From Prevotella sp. UBA3757 (GTDB taxonomy: Bacteria; Bacteroidota; Bacteroidia; Bacteroidales; Bacteroidaceae): 14,510 nt of DNA. Position numbers and translations under genes: made by a program. Location of the stretch: positions 2,869 through 17,378 of the forward strand of contig DFGF01000126.1 of NCBI GenBank assembly GCA_002371715.1, written 5' to 3'. The notes under the pieces are model-generated. The model was not told the DNA's origin, searched no databases, and saw nothing but the letters and a program-made list of their open reading frames with translations. Shown one piece after another: positions 4,925 to 13,325 of the stretch (positions within the stretch are counted from its first letter, which is position 1; every line of letters starts with the position of its first letter).

Positions 4925-6013
4925 ATGGAAGAGCAGAAGAAGATAAGGAAAGAGATTGACATCCTGAACCTGGTGGTAACACTCATCAGGGAATGGCGCA
5001 CCATGATGGTATTCGGCGCGGCCTTCATGCTGCTGGGCGTGATGGTCGCCCTGTGTACCCCCCGGGAATATACAGCAGAAACGATACTGGCACCGGAAAT
5101 GTCGTCGGGTGGACTGGGACTGAGCAGCAACCTGGCCGATATGGCCTCAACCTTCGGCATCAATCTCGACAAGAAATCGTCGGTCGACGCCATCTACCCC
5201 GAACTCTATCCCGACATCTTCGCTTCGCCCGACTTCATCCTCCAGCTCTTTGACATCAAGGTGAGAAGCATTGACAACGACGAGCCGCGGACACTCTACC
5301 ATCACGTCACCAGAGAAACGCGACTGCCGTTTTGGACAATCATGATAGAATCGCTGAAAAATCTGCTAAAGAAAGAAGACAAGATAGGAAAAGCCGGCGG
5401 CGCCGACCCCTACAGGATATCCAGGACCGACGCAGAGATCTGCGAGGGCATCTCCGGCTCCATTCTCTGTCTGGTCGACAAGAAGACCAGCGAGATACAA
5501 ATATCCTACACCGCCCAGGATCCGCTGGTGGCTACCATCGTCGTCGACACGCTGCAGCGCCGACTGCAGCAATACATCACCGCCTATCGTACACAGAAGG
5601 CCCGCAACGACTACGAATACTACAAGAACCTGAGCAACCAGGCCAAGCGTGACTTCGAGCGGGCGCGCGACAAGTACACATCGTTCTCGGAAGCCACGAC
5701 AAACGCCCAACTCGTGTCGTACGTCCAGAAAGGGCAGGAACTTGAAAACGACATGCAGCTGAAGTACGACTCGTATAAAGGTTTGTTCACACAGATGCGC
5801 CAGGCCGAGGCGAAGATTCAGGAGAACACGCCAGCATTCACCATCATCCAAAGTCCACGGACGCCCCACAAGCCGAGCAGCAGGCCCAGATCTGTCACGG
5901 TGCTCCTCTTCATCTGCCTCGGTGGCATGGCCGGAGCAGCATGGGTACTGTTTATCAGGGAAAGAGTAACAAGACTGAAACAACAGGAAAAGTCCTCTGA
6001 CCAGCGCCTATGA
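4925..6013 (+). CDS. Wzz/chain-length determinant family protein (polysaccharide co-polymerase)
   Basis: A 362-residue inner-membrane protein with the Wzz layout: cytoplasmic N terminus with the helix EIDILNLVVTLIREW (10-24), TM1 about 27-44, a large periplasmic domain with a helical/coiled region about 205-300, then a proline motif PRTPHKPSSRP (311-321) just before TM2 about 324-343. There is no tyrosine kinase domain or tyrosine-rich tail; the C terminus is short and basic. Such proteins set polymer length and link the Wzy polymerase to the export protein. The start is fixed by an in-frame TAA at 4916-4918. The stop overlaps the next gene (ATGA at 6010-6013), suggesting coupled translation. 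Confidence 0.88.
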   Translation: MEEQKKIRKEIDILNLVVTLIREWRTMMVFGAAFMLLGVMVALCTPREYTAETILAPEMSSGGLGLSSNLADMASTFGINLDKKSSVDAIYPELYPDIFASPDFILQLFDIKVRSIDNDEPRTLYHHVTRETRLPFWTIMIESLKNLLKKEDKIGKAGGADPYRISRTDAEICEGISGSILCLVDKKTSEIQISYTAQDPLVATIVVDTLQRRLQQYITAYRTQKARNDYEYYKNLSNQAKRDFERARDKYTSFSEATTNAQLVSYVQKGQELENDMQLKYDSYKGLFTQMRQAEAKIQENTPAFTIIQSPRTPHKPSSRPRSVTVLLFICLGGMAGAAWVLFIRERVTRLKQQEKSSDQRL

Positions 6014-7161
6014 TGTTTTCCTTTCCATACGTAGTGCTATTACTATTTATGGGGATATGTGCTTACCTTTTTGAGCATACTGAGAGCGAAGAGAAAAGGG
6101 GCTATGTCTCCCTGACCGCTATGGCGGCTTTTCTCATCTTCTACGGTTTCAGGGGATACATCTATTCTGACTGGATATTGTATACGGAAACCTTCCGCAA
6201 CGTGGAATGGGGCGACCTGCTGAGGTACGACATTACCGACAAGGAGTTCCATGAGCCGGGATTTACGCTGCTGTGCCTATTATGCAAGAGCCTCGTCAAC
6301 GAGTACGTCTTCCTGAACGTCACCTGCACCACCATCTTCCTGGCATTGCTTTACAGGTTCTGCCGTCAATTCGACTTCGACAACATCGCCCTCGTACTCG
6401 TGATGGTGATAGCCATGGACGGCACGGAGATTGTGGTCAACCTGCTGCGTAACAGTATCAGTATAGTCATCTGGCTCAATGCACTCATCTACGTCAAGGA
6501 GCGCAGGCCCCTGCCCTACTTCGCCTTGTGCACGCTGGCCCTGTCATTCCACCTGTCGTCACTGCTGTTCTATCCGCTCTACTTCGTGTTGCACCGTCAG
6601 GTCAGCCGATGGGTATTTCTGGGACTCTTTGTATTCTTCCTGGGGTTCTTCTTGAGCAAGGCGTCCATCCTGCTCAGCATTATCCAGCTTTTCGGCTTTG
6701 AAGGCGTGCTCGGTGCGAAGGCAGAAGCCTACACGGAGGTATATGTCGTATCCAGAGGGCTGAATCCGTCGGGAACCTTAGAGAAAGTGGCGCTGGTAAT
6801 CCTGCTGTTCATCTATTACGACGAGGTCGTAGCCAGGTGCAAGGGCGGCTATATCTTCATCAACTGCCTGCTGCTCTACTTCTTTGCCTACTATTTCTGC
6901 GGCGAGTTCAAGACCATGAGCGACCGCATGTCGATGCTCTTCATCTTTGCGCGCTGGCTCTTATGGATAGAGATGATAAGGATTCTCGTGATAGAGAACA
7001 ACAGGAAACTGCTGGCCGGCACCATTTTCCTGTATTGTGTCTACATGACCTCACTGAACCTCAACGAGCCGGTAATGGAATACGACAACGTGCTGACCGG
7101 TGCCAAGACCGAGGCAGAACGCCGTCGGATGTTTTTTAAGATTTTCGAAGAAGAGAAATGA
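6010..7161 (+). CDS. EpsG-family polysaccharide polymerase (Wzy-like)
   Basis: A 383-residue membrane protein with about nine or more hydrophobic segments. It carries the marks of the EpsG family, which serves as Wzy polymerase in many loci: an arginine and aspartate in the first loop (FRGYIYSDWILY, R48 and D53), an LRNSIS motif at 146-151 in place of the usual RQ-x-I-A, a conserved histidine in ALSFHLSSLL (H181), and a late basic SDRMS (304-308). The predicted role is joining repeat units at the periplasmic face. It overlaps the Wzz-like gene by four bases (a second ATG at 6013 is possible) and the flippase gene by four bases, as expected for a tightly coupled operon. Confidence 0.82.
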   Translation: MMFSFPYVVLLLFMGICAYLFEHTESEEKRGYVSLTAMAAFLIFYGFRGYIYSDWILYTETFRNVEWGDLLRYDITDKEFHEPGFTLLCLLCKSLVNEYVFLNVTCTTIFLALLYRFCRQFDFDNIALVLVMVIAMDGTEIVVNLLRNSISIVIWLNALIYVKERRPLPYFALCTLALSFHLSSLLFYPLYFVLHRQVSRWVFLGLFVFFLGFFLSKASILLSIIQLFGFEGVLGAKAEAYTEVYVVSRGLNPSGTLEKVALVILLFIYYDEVVARCKGGYIFINCLLLYFFAYYFCGEFKTMSDRMSMLFIFARWLLWIEMIRILVIENNRKLLAGTIFLYCVYMTSLNLNEPVMEYDNVLTGAKTEAERRRMFFKIFEEEK

Positions 7162-8513
7162 ACTTTGTAAGAATCGGTGACATATTGCGAAGCAAGAACA
7201 GCAGGAACACCATGTTGCGCAACAACATCCTCCTGTCAGCCATCATGAAAGTGACGGGACTTGCAACGTCATTCCTGATAGTTCCCATCACGCTCGATTT
7301 CCTGGACAATGAGCAATATGGCGTATGGATGACCCTGACATCCATACTGCTGTGGTTCGCCTTCTTTGACGTGGGGCTGGGCAATGGCATGCGCAACTAC
7401 CTCGCCCAAGCCATAGCCCAGGAGGACTATGCCAAGGGACGCACCTACCTGACCACAACGCTCGTCATGCTGACGGCAATTGCCATGGTGTTAGCCATAC
7501 TGTCCGTTACCTTTATCATGGCAGCAGACCTCAAGGCTGTCTTCAACACCACACAACTTACCACGAAGCAACTGCGACTGCCGGTTCTCGTAGCCATTGT
7601 CATGACACTCATCAACTTTGTAACCAAGAACATCGGTGTCGTGTATATTGCCCTACAGAAATATGCTGTCAACGATCTCATCACTATCTCCGCCAGTGTG
7701 GTGGGACTGATAGCCGTCTTCGTGCTGACAAAGACCATACCGCCCGGCAATCTCACCGCCATCGTGCTGGTGTTTACCGTACTGCCCGTCATCGGATTCC
7801 TCACGGCCGGCATTCCCCTGTTCCGTCGGTATCCCCAGCTACGCCCGTCAAGAGGTGACTTTGACTGGCACATCGGCAAGCAGTTGCTGGGCAAGGGCAT
7901 GGGGTTCTTCTTCATCCAGATAACCAGTTGCCTGATTATCTTTGGTGGCTCCAACCTCTTCATCACCCAGTTTGCCGGGCCCGAAGCCGTCACCACCTAT
8001 AACATAGCCTACAAATACTTCAACCAGTTGGCCATAGCCTACACCATCGTCGTGTCACCCATGTGGAATGCCTATACCGAGGCAGCGGTAAAGGGCGACT
8101 ACGTCTGGATAAAGTCCAATTTCAGACGTTCACTGGCCATCTGGGCACTGATGCTGTCGGGCGGACTGTTCATGCTCCTTGTAGCTCACCTGTTCTTCCG
8201 GTTCTGGGTAGGCAATGCCGTCACCGTGCCTTTCAGCGTGTCGCTGTCAGTGCTCTGCTACATCACCTTCTTCAACCTGAACAACTGCGTGACGATGCTC
8301 ATTAACGGTCTTAACAAAATTTCCGTGCAAATCGTCACCTCGGTGATAGCCACGGCCGCCTTTTTAGTGGCCGTCATGATACTTGGACCGAAACTGGGCA
8401 TCGAGGGCGTGGTGGGATGTATGGCTGCCAGTTACGCCGCCATGGCAGCAGTACACCTATACCAGTGTCACTTACTCATCCATCAAAAAGCCACAGGGAT
8501 ATGGAACCGATAA
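7158..8513 (+). CDS. Wzx-type lipid-linked oligosaccharide flippase (PST family)
   Basis: A 451-residue protein with about 12-14 hydrophobic segments. After a short polar start it has the first-helix pattern LRNNILLSAIMKVTGLATSF and then FLDNEQYGVWMTLTSILLWFAFFDVGLGNGMRNYLA. The combination YGVWMTL...FDVGLGNGMRN is typical of the polysaccharide transporter (Wzx/RfbX) family. It would move undecaprenyl-linked repeat units across the inner membrane for the polymerase encoded just upstream. Its ATG is nested in the polymerase stop (ATGA at 7158-7161), and its own 3' end overlaps the next gene by 13 bases. Confidence 0.88.
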   Translation: MNFVRIGDILRSKNSRNTMLRNNILLSAIMKVTGLATSFLIVPITLDFLDNEQYGVWMTLTSILLWFAFFDVGLGNGMRNYLAQAIAQEDYAKGRTYLTTTLVMLTAIAMVLAILSVTFIMAADLKAVFNTTQLTTKQLRLPVLVAIVMTLINFVTKNIGVVYIALQKYAVNDLITISASVVGLIAVFVLTKTIPPGNLTAIVLVFTVLPVIGFLTAGIPLFRRYPQLRPSRGDFDWHIGKQLLGKGMGFFFIQITSCLIIFGGSNLFITQFAGPEAVTTYNIAYKYFNQLAIAYTIVVSPMWNAYTEAAVKGDYVWIKSNFRRSLAIWALMLSGGLFMLLVAHLFFRFWVGNAVTVPFSVSLSVLCYITFFNLNNCVTMLINGLNKISVQIVTSVIATAAFLVAVMILGPKLGIEGVVGCMAASYAAMAAVHLYQCHLLIHQKATGIWNR

Positions 8514-9778
8514 AACAAAGAACAGTCAGTGTCATCACCGTCGTCTATAACGATGTGGACCACATCCGACAGACCATGGAGAGTTTCTTCTCGCAGACTT
8601 GGGAAGAAAAAGAATACATCGTCATTGACGGTGGAAGCACCGATGGTACGACAGACATTATTCGCGAATATGCCAGCAGACTGGCCTATTGGTGCTCGGA
8701 GCCAGACAAGGGCATCTACGACGCGATGAACAAAGGCATTGAAAAGGCATCGGGAGAGTGGATAAACTTCCTCAACTCGGGCGACTATTTTGACACTGCC
8801 GACTCTCTGAGGAATATGATGACAGACAGTAACAGCAAGACGGCCGACGTCATCTTCGGCGACAGCATTGAAATCAATGAGGTATGCAGGGTAAAGGTAG
8901 CAGCATCGGCCGACGTAAGCCAGCTGGAAATGATACCGACGTTCAGACATGGCTCGTCACTCATCCGTACTTCCGTACAGCGCCAATACCCGTTCGATTT
9001 GTCAAAAAAGAAGCGCTTAGGCTATGCGCTTGACTGGGATATGCTCTATCGCGTCTACAAAGGCGGTTACCGGTTCCATAAAATAGACACCGTGCTACAG
9101 GCCTATCAGAAAGAGGGCACATCCAACCACCAATACAAAAACCTGTGGTATAACTACCTCATCACCTCGCAAGGCCGTTTCAGCCTCAGGAAATTTGTAT
9201 TCCTGGCCAGACGAAGCACCGACACATTTGTCAAGGAAAGCCGACTCTACGGCCTGACAAGAGACTTTATGCTGGAATTCATGGTTAATAACGTCCTGCA
9301 CCACATCCCGTTCTGGAGCGTCAGAAGGCTGTACCTGCACATGGTAGGTGCCAAGATAGGACAAGGCTCGTTCATCATGAAGGACAATTACATCATGAAC
9401 GCCCGGCTGTTAACCATGGGCTCCTACAGCCATATCAACCGCGACTGCATAGTCGATGCACGCGGCACCATCACCATTGGCGACAACGTTTCTATATCGC
9501 ACCGGGTGAATATCATGACGGGGGGACATGATGCCCGAGACGCCCATTTTACGGGTGTATTCAAACCCATCAGCATCGGCGACTATGCCTGGCTGGGCGT
9601 GGGCTGCACCATCCTGCAGGGTGTCACCATCGGACGGGGAGCTGTGGTCTCTGCCGGAGCGGTCGTCACCAAGGATGTTGCCCCCTATGCCATCGTAGCC
9701 GGTGTACCAGCCAGGCAAATAGGAGAACGTCCTAAGAATCAGGATTACCACTGCCACGGGTGGTTGCCATTCACATAA
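8501..9778 (+). CDS. bifunctional protein: GT2 glycosyltransferase fused to a hexapeptide-repeat acyltransferase
   Basis: A 425-residue protein with two domains. Residues about 8-215 are a GT-A family 2 glycosyltransferase: SVITVVYND (9-17), VIDGGSTDGT (41-50, nucleotide-sugar binding), KGIYDAMNKGI (70-80) and the acidic NSGDYFD (93-99). Residues about 262-412 are a left-handed beta-helix acyltransferase of the WcaF/maltose-acetyltransferase type: HMVGAKIGQG, repeated hexapeptides, the catalytic-type histidine in TGGHDARD (H343), then WLGVGCTILQGVTIG and the end motif IVAGVPARQIG. It would add a sugar and O-acetylate the glycan or its acceptor, a function inferred from families. The start at 8501 (13 bases inside the flippase gene, preceded by cacaggg) matches the GT2 N terminus. 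The open frame continues 28 codons upstream, without similarity to the family. Confidence 0.87.
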   Translation: MEPIKQRTVSVITVVYNDVDHIRQTMESFFSQTWEEKEYIVIDGGSTDGTTDIIREYASRLAYWCSEPDKGIYDAMNKGIEKASGEWINFLNSGDYFDTADSLRNMMTDSNSKTADVIFGDSIEINEVCRVKVAASADVSQLEMIPTFRHGSSLIRTSVQRQYPFDLSKKKRLGYALDWDMLYRVYKGGYRFHKIDTVLQAYQKEGTSNHQYKNLWYNYLITSQGRFSLRKFVFLARRSTDTFVKESRLYGLTRDFMLEFMVNNVLHHIPFWSVRRLYLHMVGAKIGQGSFIMKDNYIMNARLLTMGSYSHINRDCIVDARGTITIGDNVSISHRVNIMTGGHDARDAHFTGVFKPISIGDYAWLGVGCTILQGVTIGRGAVVSAGAVVTKDVAPYAIVAGVPARQIGERPKNQDYHCHGWLPFT

Positions 9779-9788
9779 GGAAACAACA

Positions 9789-10961
9789 ATGAAAGAACGC
9801 AAGAAGATAGCCTATATCTCCATCACGGTACTCACCGACAGTGACCTGCCGCTGCTACAAGAACTCTCCAAAGAGTTCGACATCGACTATTATCTCCAGG
9901 TTACCAACCCAACCCGACGGGGTACTGTCGTCGACATCAGCCCGAAACCTCAGGGGGGGATATTCCCTGGGACGATGTATCCAGAGTTGCAGGTTCTTCA
10001 GCACTGGATAGACCTGCAACACGTCTACGTCGTCAACAAACCTGTCAACCATGACTGGGAATGGCTCAATTTCAAGGTGGGCTGGCAATGGATGAAGATG
10101 CTAAAGCACAAGGGTTATGACATTATACATATTACGTGGCCCTTAAGATATTGTTCCTTTCCACTGTACTTCCTACATAAGAAGATGGTGCTGACACTTC
10201 ACGACCCTATACCACATTCCAGCAATCTGACCATAGAGAACCGACTTCATCGGTGGTGCTGCATACAGCTGACTCCCGACTTCATTCTGCTGAATAAAGT
10301 ACAGCAAGAAGAATTCATGAAGACCTACGGCATTGCACCATCCAGAATACACCAATCGCGGCTCAGCATCTTTACACACCTTCGTGACACGATTCCTGCT
10401 GACCCGCTATGCGACAAGCCATATATACTGTATATTGGCAGCATCCTGCCGCACAAAGGCATAGAATACCTTTGCGAGGCTATGATGGCAATTACCGAGG
10501 ACAGCAATGACTTAAGAGTAGTTATCGCTGGAAAGGGAGACTACTATTTTGACAAATCCAAGTACGAGCAAAGTCCGGGTTTTATGTTCATTAACCGGTT
10601 TATCAAGGACGAAGAACTTGCCTCACTCATCCGAAACTGCACGGCTGTTGTATGCCCCTACGTTGACGCGACACAGAGTGGAGTCATCATGTCTGCCTTT
10701 GCACTAAACAAGCCGGTCATTGCCACGAATGTCGGAGCCCTTCCGGAAATGGTTGAAAACGGACGGCACGGAATACTCATTCCACCAAGAGACAGCAAAG
10801 CAATTGAGAAGGCTGTCAGAGACATGATGAAGCCTTCGGTAGCACAAAAAATGGCAGAGAACATCCAAAAAGATTTCTCTACAGGCCAACACTCCTGGGC
10901 GACCATTGCTAAGGAGATGGGCAACACCTACAAGAAAATCATCGAAAGCAGAAACAAATAA
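9789..10961 (+). CDS. GT4-family glycosyltransferase lacking both acidic residues of the E-x7-E motif
   Basis: A 390-residue cytoplasmic GT-B enzyme. The N-terminal half has the acceptor-side fold, including LTLHDPIPH (135-143). The C-terminal half has PYILYIGSILPHKGIEYL (211-228), a strand-helix nucleotide-sugar site, and the segment DATQSGVIMSAFALNKPVIATNVGALPEMV (293-322). In the common E-x7-E motif both ends are glutamate; here those places are Q296 and S303. The 'QSGV' version is seen in a subgroup of GT4 enzymes, so activity is still likely. Donor and acceptor are unknown. The start ATG follows the previous stop by ten bases (ggaaacaaca). Base composition becomes clearly AT-richer from here to 12150. 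Confidence 0.85.
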   Translation: MKERKKIAYISITVLTDSDLPLLQELSKEFDIDYYLQVTNPTRRGTVVDISPKPQGGIFPGTMYPELQVLQHWIDLQHVYVVNKPVNHDWEWLNFKVGWQWMKMLKHKGYDIIHITWPLRYCSFPLYFLHKKMVLTLHDPIPHSSNLTIENRLHRWCCIQLTPDFILLNKVQQEEFMKTYGIAPSRIHQSRLSIFTHLRDTIPADPLCDKPYILYIGSILPHKGIEYLCEAMMAITEDSNDLRVVIAGKGDYYFDKSKYEQSPGFMFINRFIKDEELASLIRNCTAVVCPYVDATQSGVIMSAFALNKPVIATNVGALPEMVENGRHGILIPPRDSKAIEKAVRDMMKPSVAQKMAENIQKDFSTGQHSWATIAKEMGNTYKKIIESRNK

Positions 10962-10986
10962 ATCATTAATTTACAACATAAAGAAC

Positions 10987-12150
10987 ATGAGAAAAGCCAG
11001 AGTTATAGCATATTACCTACCACAGTTCCATCCTATTCAAGAGAACGACGCCGTATGGGGTAAAGGATTCACAGAATGGACAAGTGTCGCCAAGGCAAAG
11101 CCGCTATTCCGTGGACACAATCAGCCACGCATTCCTGCCGACCTGGGATTCTATGATTTACGGCTACCTGAGGTCAGGGAACAGCAGGCCCGTATGGCCC
11201 AAGAATGCGGAGTAGAAGGCTTCTGCTACTGGCACTACTGGCTGGGTAACGGGAAACTGCTTTTACAACGTCCGTTCCAAGAAGTCTTGAGCAGTGGCAA
11301 ACCTGATTACCCTTTCTGTCTGTGCTGGGCAAACCACTCATGGCTCACAAGCACATGGACAAATGTCAAGAGACAAGAAGAGAAAACCGTCATTGTGGAA
11401 CAGACCTATCCGGGAGTCGAGGATTATAAGAATCACTTCCACTACTGCCTACCTGCCTTCAAAGACAAACGCTATATGACAGTCGACGGCAAACCCATCT
11501 TTGGCATATTCGATCCTTATGCCTTTCCCGACATGAAGCGTTTCATAGAGTGCTGGAGAAAGTTGGCTCAAGAAAACGGACTGCCAGGCATCTTCCTCTA
11601 CGCTATCACACCGTCGGCAGGGACCCTGCGCTATGATGCTCAGGGCAAACTGAAGCGATGTATTCCAAACCTCACAAGCAGTGCGGAGGCTTATCACAAC
11701 ATCTTAGACTTTGGTTTTGATGCCATTAATTCGAACGGCATGCAGAGGGCAGAGATGCTGTATAACGGGAAATACCAAGACCTGATGCGAAGAACGATTG
11801 AGCGAATAATGGATTTACCGTGCAAGAGGTATAACTACGCCAAAATATCCAAACATCTCTTTGCCCCGGAAGATACCTGGGAGAACGTCTACCCTACCGT
11901 ATATCCGCAATGGGACAGGACTCCGAGACAAGGAAAAAGAACCTCAAATGTCTATGTCAACTCTACACCGGAGAACTTCCAACAACAATTGGCAAAAGCC
12001 GTTGAACTGACGTCAGGCAAGCAAGACGAGCACAAAATTGTATTTCTGAAAGCATGGAACGAATGGGCCGAGGGCGACTATGTAGAACCCGATTTGACGT
12101 ATGGCCATGGCTTCCTCGATGCTATCAGGAATGTGATATTAGCCCCATGA
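10987..12150 (+). CDS. WbsX-family protein (GH99-like TIM-barrel, polysaccharide locus)
   Basis: A 387-residue protein matching the WbsX family (PF14307 type): ARVIAYYLPQFHP (4-16), WGKGFTEWTSVAKAKPLF (24-41), GFCYWHYW (78-85), PFCLCWANHSW (109-119), a WDRTPR motif (309-314) and the end signature LKAWNEWAEGDYVEPDLTYG (354-373). Family members occur in O-antigen and capsule loci, are called glycosyltransferases, and have a fold like the GH99 endo-mannosidases. The true reaction is unsettled. The ATG at 10987 gives the family N terminus; the 27 codons of open frame upstream overlap the preceding gene and are not needed. It is the last plus-strand gene and ends two bases from the stop of the opposing operon. 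No terminator is visible. Confidence 0.87.
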   Translation: MRKARVIAYYLPQFHPIQENDAVWGKGFTEWTSVAKAKPLFRGHNQPRIPADLGFYDLRLPEVREQQARMAQECGVEGFCYWHYWLGNGKLLLQRPFQEVLSSGKPDYPFCLCWANHSWLTSTWTNVKRQEEKTVIVEQTYPGVEDYKNHFHYCLPAFKDKRYMTVDGKPIFGIFDPYAFPDMKRFIECWRKLAQENGLPGIFLYAITPSAGTLRYDAQGKLKRCIPNLTSSAEAYHNILDFGFDAINSNGMQRAEMLYNGKYQDLMRRTIERIMDLPCKRYNYAKISKHLFAPEDTWENVYPTVYPQWDRTPRQGKRTSNVYVNSTPENFQQQLAKAVELTSGKQDEHKIVFLKAWNEWAEGDYVEPDLTYGHGFLDAIRNVILAP

Positions 12151-12152
12151 GT

Positions 12153-13313
12153 CTACACGTCAGGCAAAAAGGGGACAGCCTTTGACATGGGGCCGTCGGC
12201 GAATACCAACTTCTTGCCCTGCAGATAAGCAGAACAGAAGTCGTAAAGCCGACGGGCTGCAAGTGTCGCGTTCCATGTGTCAGAAACCGTATGGTAGGCA
12301 TGGCGAGCCATCTCACGCATCTGCTCAGGATTATCCATCAAATATTTTACTTTTGAAAAGAGCGCGTCAAGGTTGCCCGCCCCAAAGACGAGTCCGTTTT
12401 CATCATCCTTCAGCAAGAACGGCACTGAACCGATTTCCTTAGAGGCCACAGGACAGCAAACCTGCCCCATGGCTTCGTTCAATACGACTCCCCACCCCTC
12501 GCGCCTGTCGGATGTAAAGAGGAATATATCATGCTCTGCCATCATCTTAACAACATCAGCATTAGGATGGTTGCCCAAGAGATTGACTTTTCCCACCAGT
12601 CCCTTGTCAGCTATCATCTTTTCTATTGCTTCATAGAGTTCACCAGAGCCAACCATGTTCAGTTCAAAGTCATAGCCCTCGCACGCCAATCTCTCAGCCA
12701 ACTGTACGGCTAACTCAGGATGTTTCCACGGAATGAATCTGGCACACCAGATGATGCGAGGACAACGATGATGGGATTTCTTTTGCAACAGGGATTCTAC
12801 GTCCTGTTCTGGAATATGGGGGAAATAGGCCCACTTGTAGCATTTGTCTTTGAAAGCATGCTGGAAATACATATCATTGGCGGTATAGCCACTGATACAC
12901 AATTTATACAAGGGCTTTTTGTGGAATCGTGTATGATAATAGAATTGTGTCAACAGGTTTGTTGGCGATACGATATTTAACAATCCACGCTTCAGAATGC
13001 GCTCGGCACACTCCAACGTCAATTTATTGTACCTCAATCGCCGCTTCTCATAATCTACCACAAACTTACCTCCTCCAGTATAAAGCACATCAGCCTCCAC
13101 TGCTAACCGATATGCTCTCTGCTGCTCTGCCTGGCTCTCCCATGCCCTGACGATATAAGAACGATCATAAACTGAGAACCCGCCTTTTTTAAAAGACTCT
13201 GGCAACGGCTCTACCTCCACAAACCAGAAGTCACCATTTGTCAATCGGAACAGTTCATCTGCAAGGGGAGCATAATAATGGTTTACAAAATTTGAAACGA
13301 CAACTATTTTCAT
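12153..13313 (-). CDS. GT4-family glycosyltransferase
   Basis: A 386-residue GT-B enzyme. MKIVVVSNFVNHYYAPLADEL at the N terminus is the first strand-loop-helix. The C-terminal domain has RIIWCARFIPWKHPELAVQLAE (186-207), a phosphate/sugar-nucleotide site MVGSGELYE (220-228) and the motif REGWGVVLNEAMG (271-283) with intact E272 and E280 (E-x7-E). TGGGKFVVDYEKRRLRYNK (79-97) is a basic loop probably near the membrane or acceptor. It is the last gene of the minus-strand operon, 12 bases after the gene at 13326-14396. Its TAG at 12153-12155 lies two bases from the stop of the WbsX gene on the other strand. Confidence 0.87.
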   Translation of the reverse strand: MKIVVVSNFVNHYYAPLADELFRLTNGDFWFVEVEPLPESFKKGGFSVYDRSYIVRAWESQAEQQRAYRLAVEADVLYTGGGKFVVDYEKRRLRYNKLTLECAERILKRGLLNIVSPTNLLTQFYYHTRFHKKPLYKLCISGYTANDMYFQHAFKDKCYKWAYFPHIPEQDVESLLQKKSHHRCPRIIWCARFIPWKHPELAVQLAERLACEGYDFELNMVGSGELYEAIEKMIADKGLVGKVNLLGNHPNADVVKMMAEHDIFLFTSDRREGWGVVLNEAMGQVCCPVASKEIGSVPFLLKDDENGLVFGAGNLDALFSKVKYLMDNPEQMREMARHAYHTVSDTWNATLAARRLYDFCSAYLQGKKLVFADGPMSKAVPFLPDV

Positions 13314-13325
13314 GAATACATCTGT

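Noticed and set aside
2178..4982. Very long open frame antisense to the export gene (over 900 codons)
   Set aside because: It is the mirror of a GC-rich, strongly biased coding sequence. Its composition is rich in H, V, L and A without recognisable domains, and it runs through the intergenic repeats. The plus-strand frame has clear SLBB domains and a signal peptide.
8417..8500. Longer N terminus for the GT2-acyltransferase protein
   Set aside because: The extra 28 codons lie wholly inside the flippase gene and do not resemble a GT2 N terminus. The ATG at 8501 gives a normal family start.
10906..10986. Longer N terminus for the WbsX protein
   Set aside because: The first 56 bases of the extension lie within the upstream glycosyltransferase gene. 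The family N terminus begins at the ATG at 10987.
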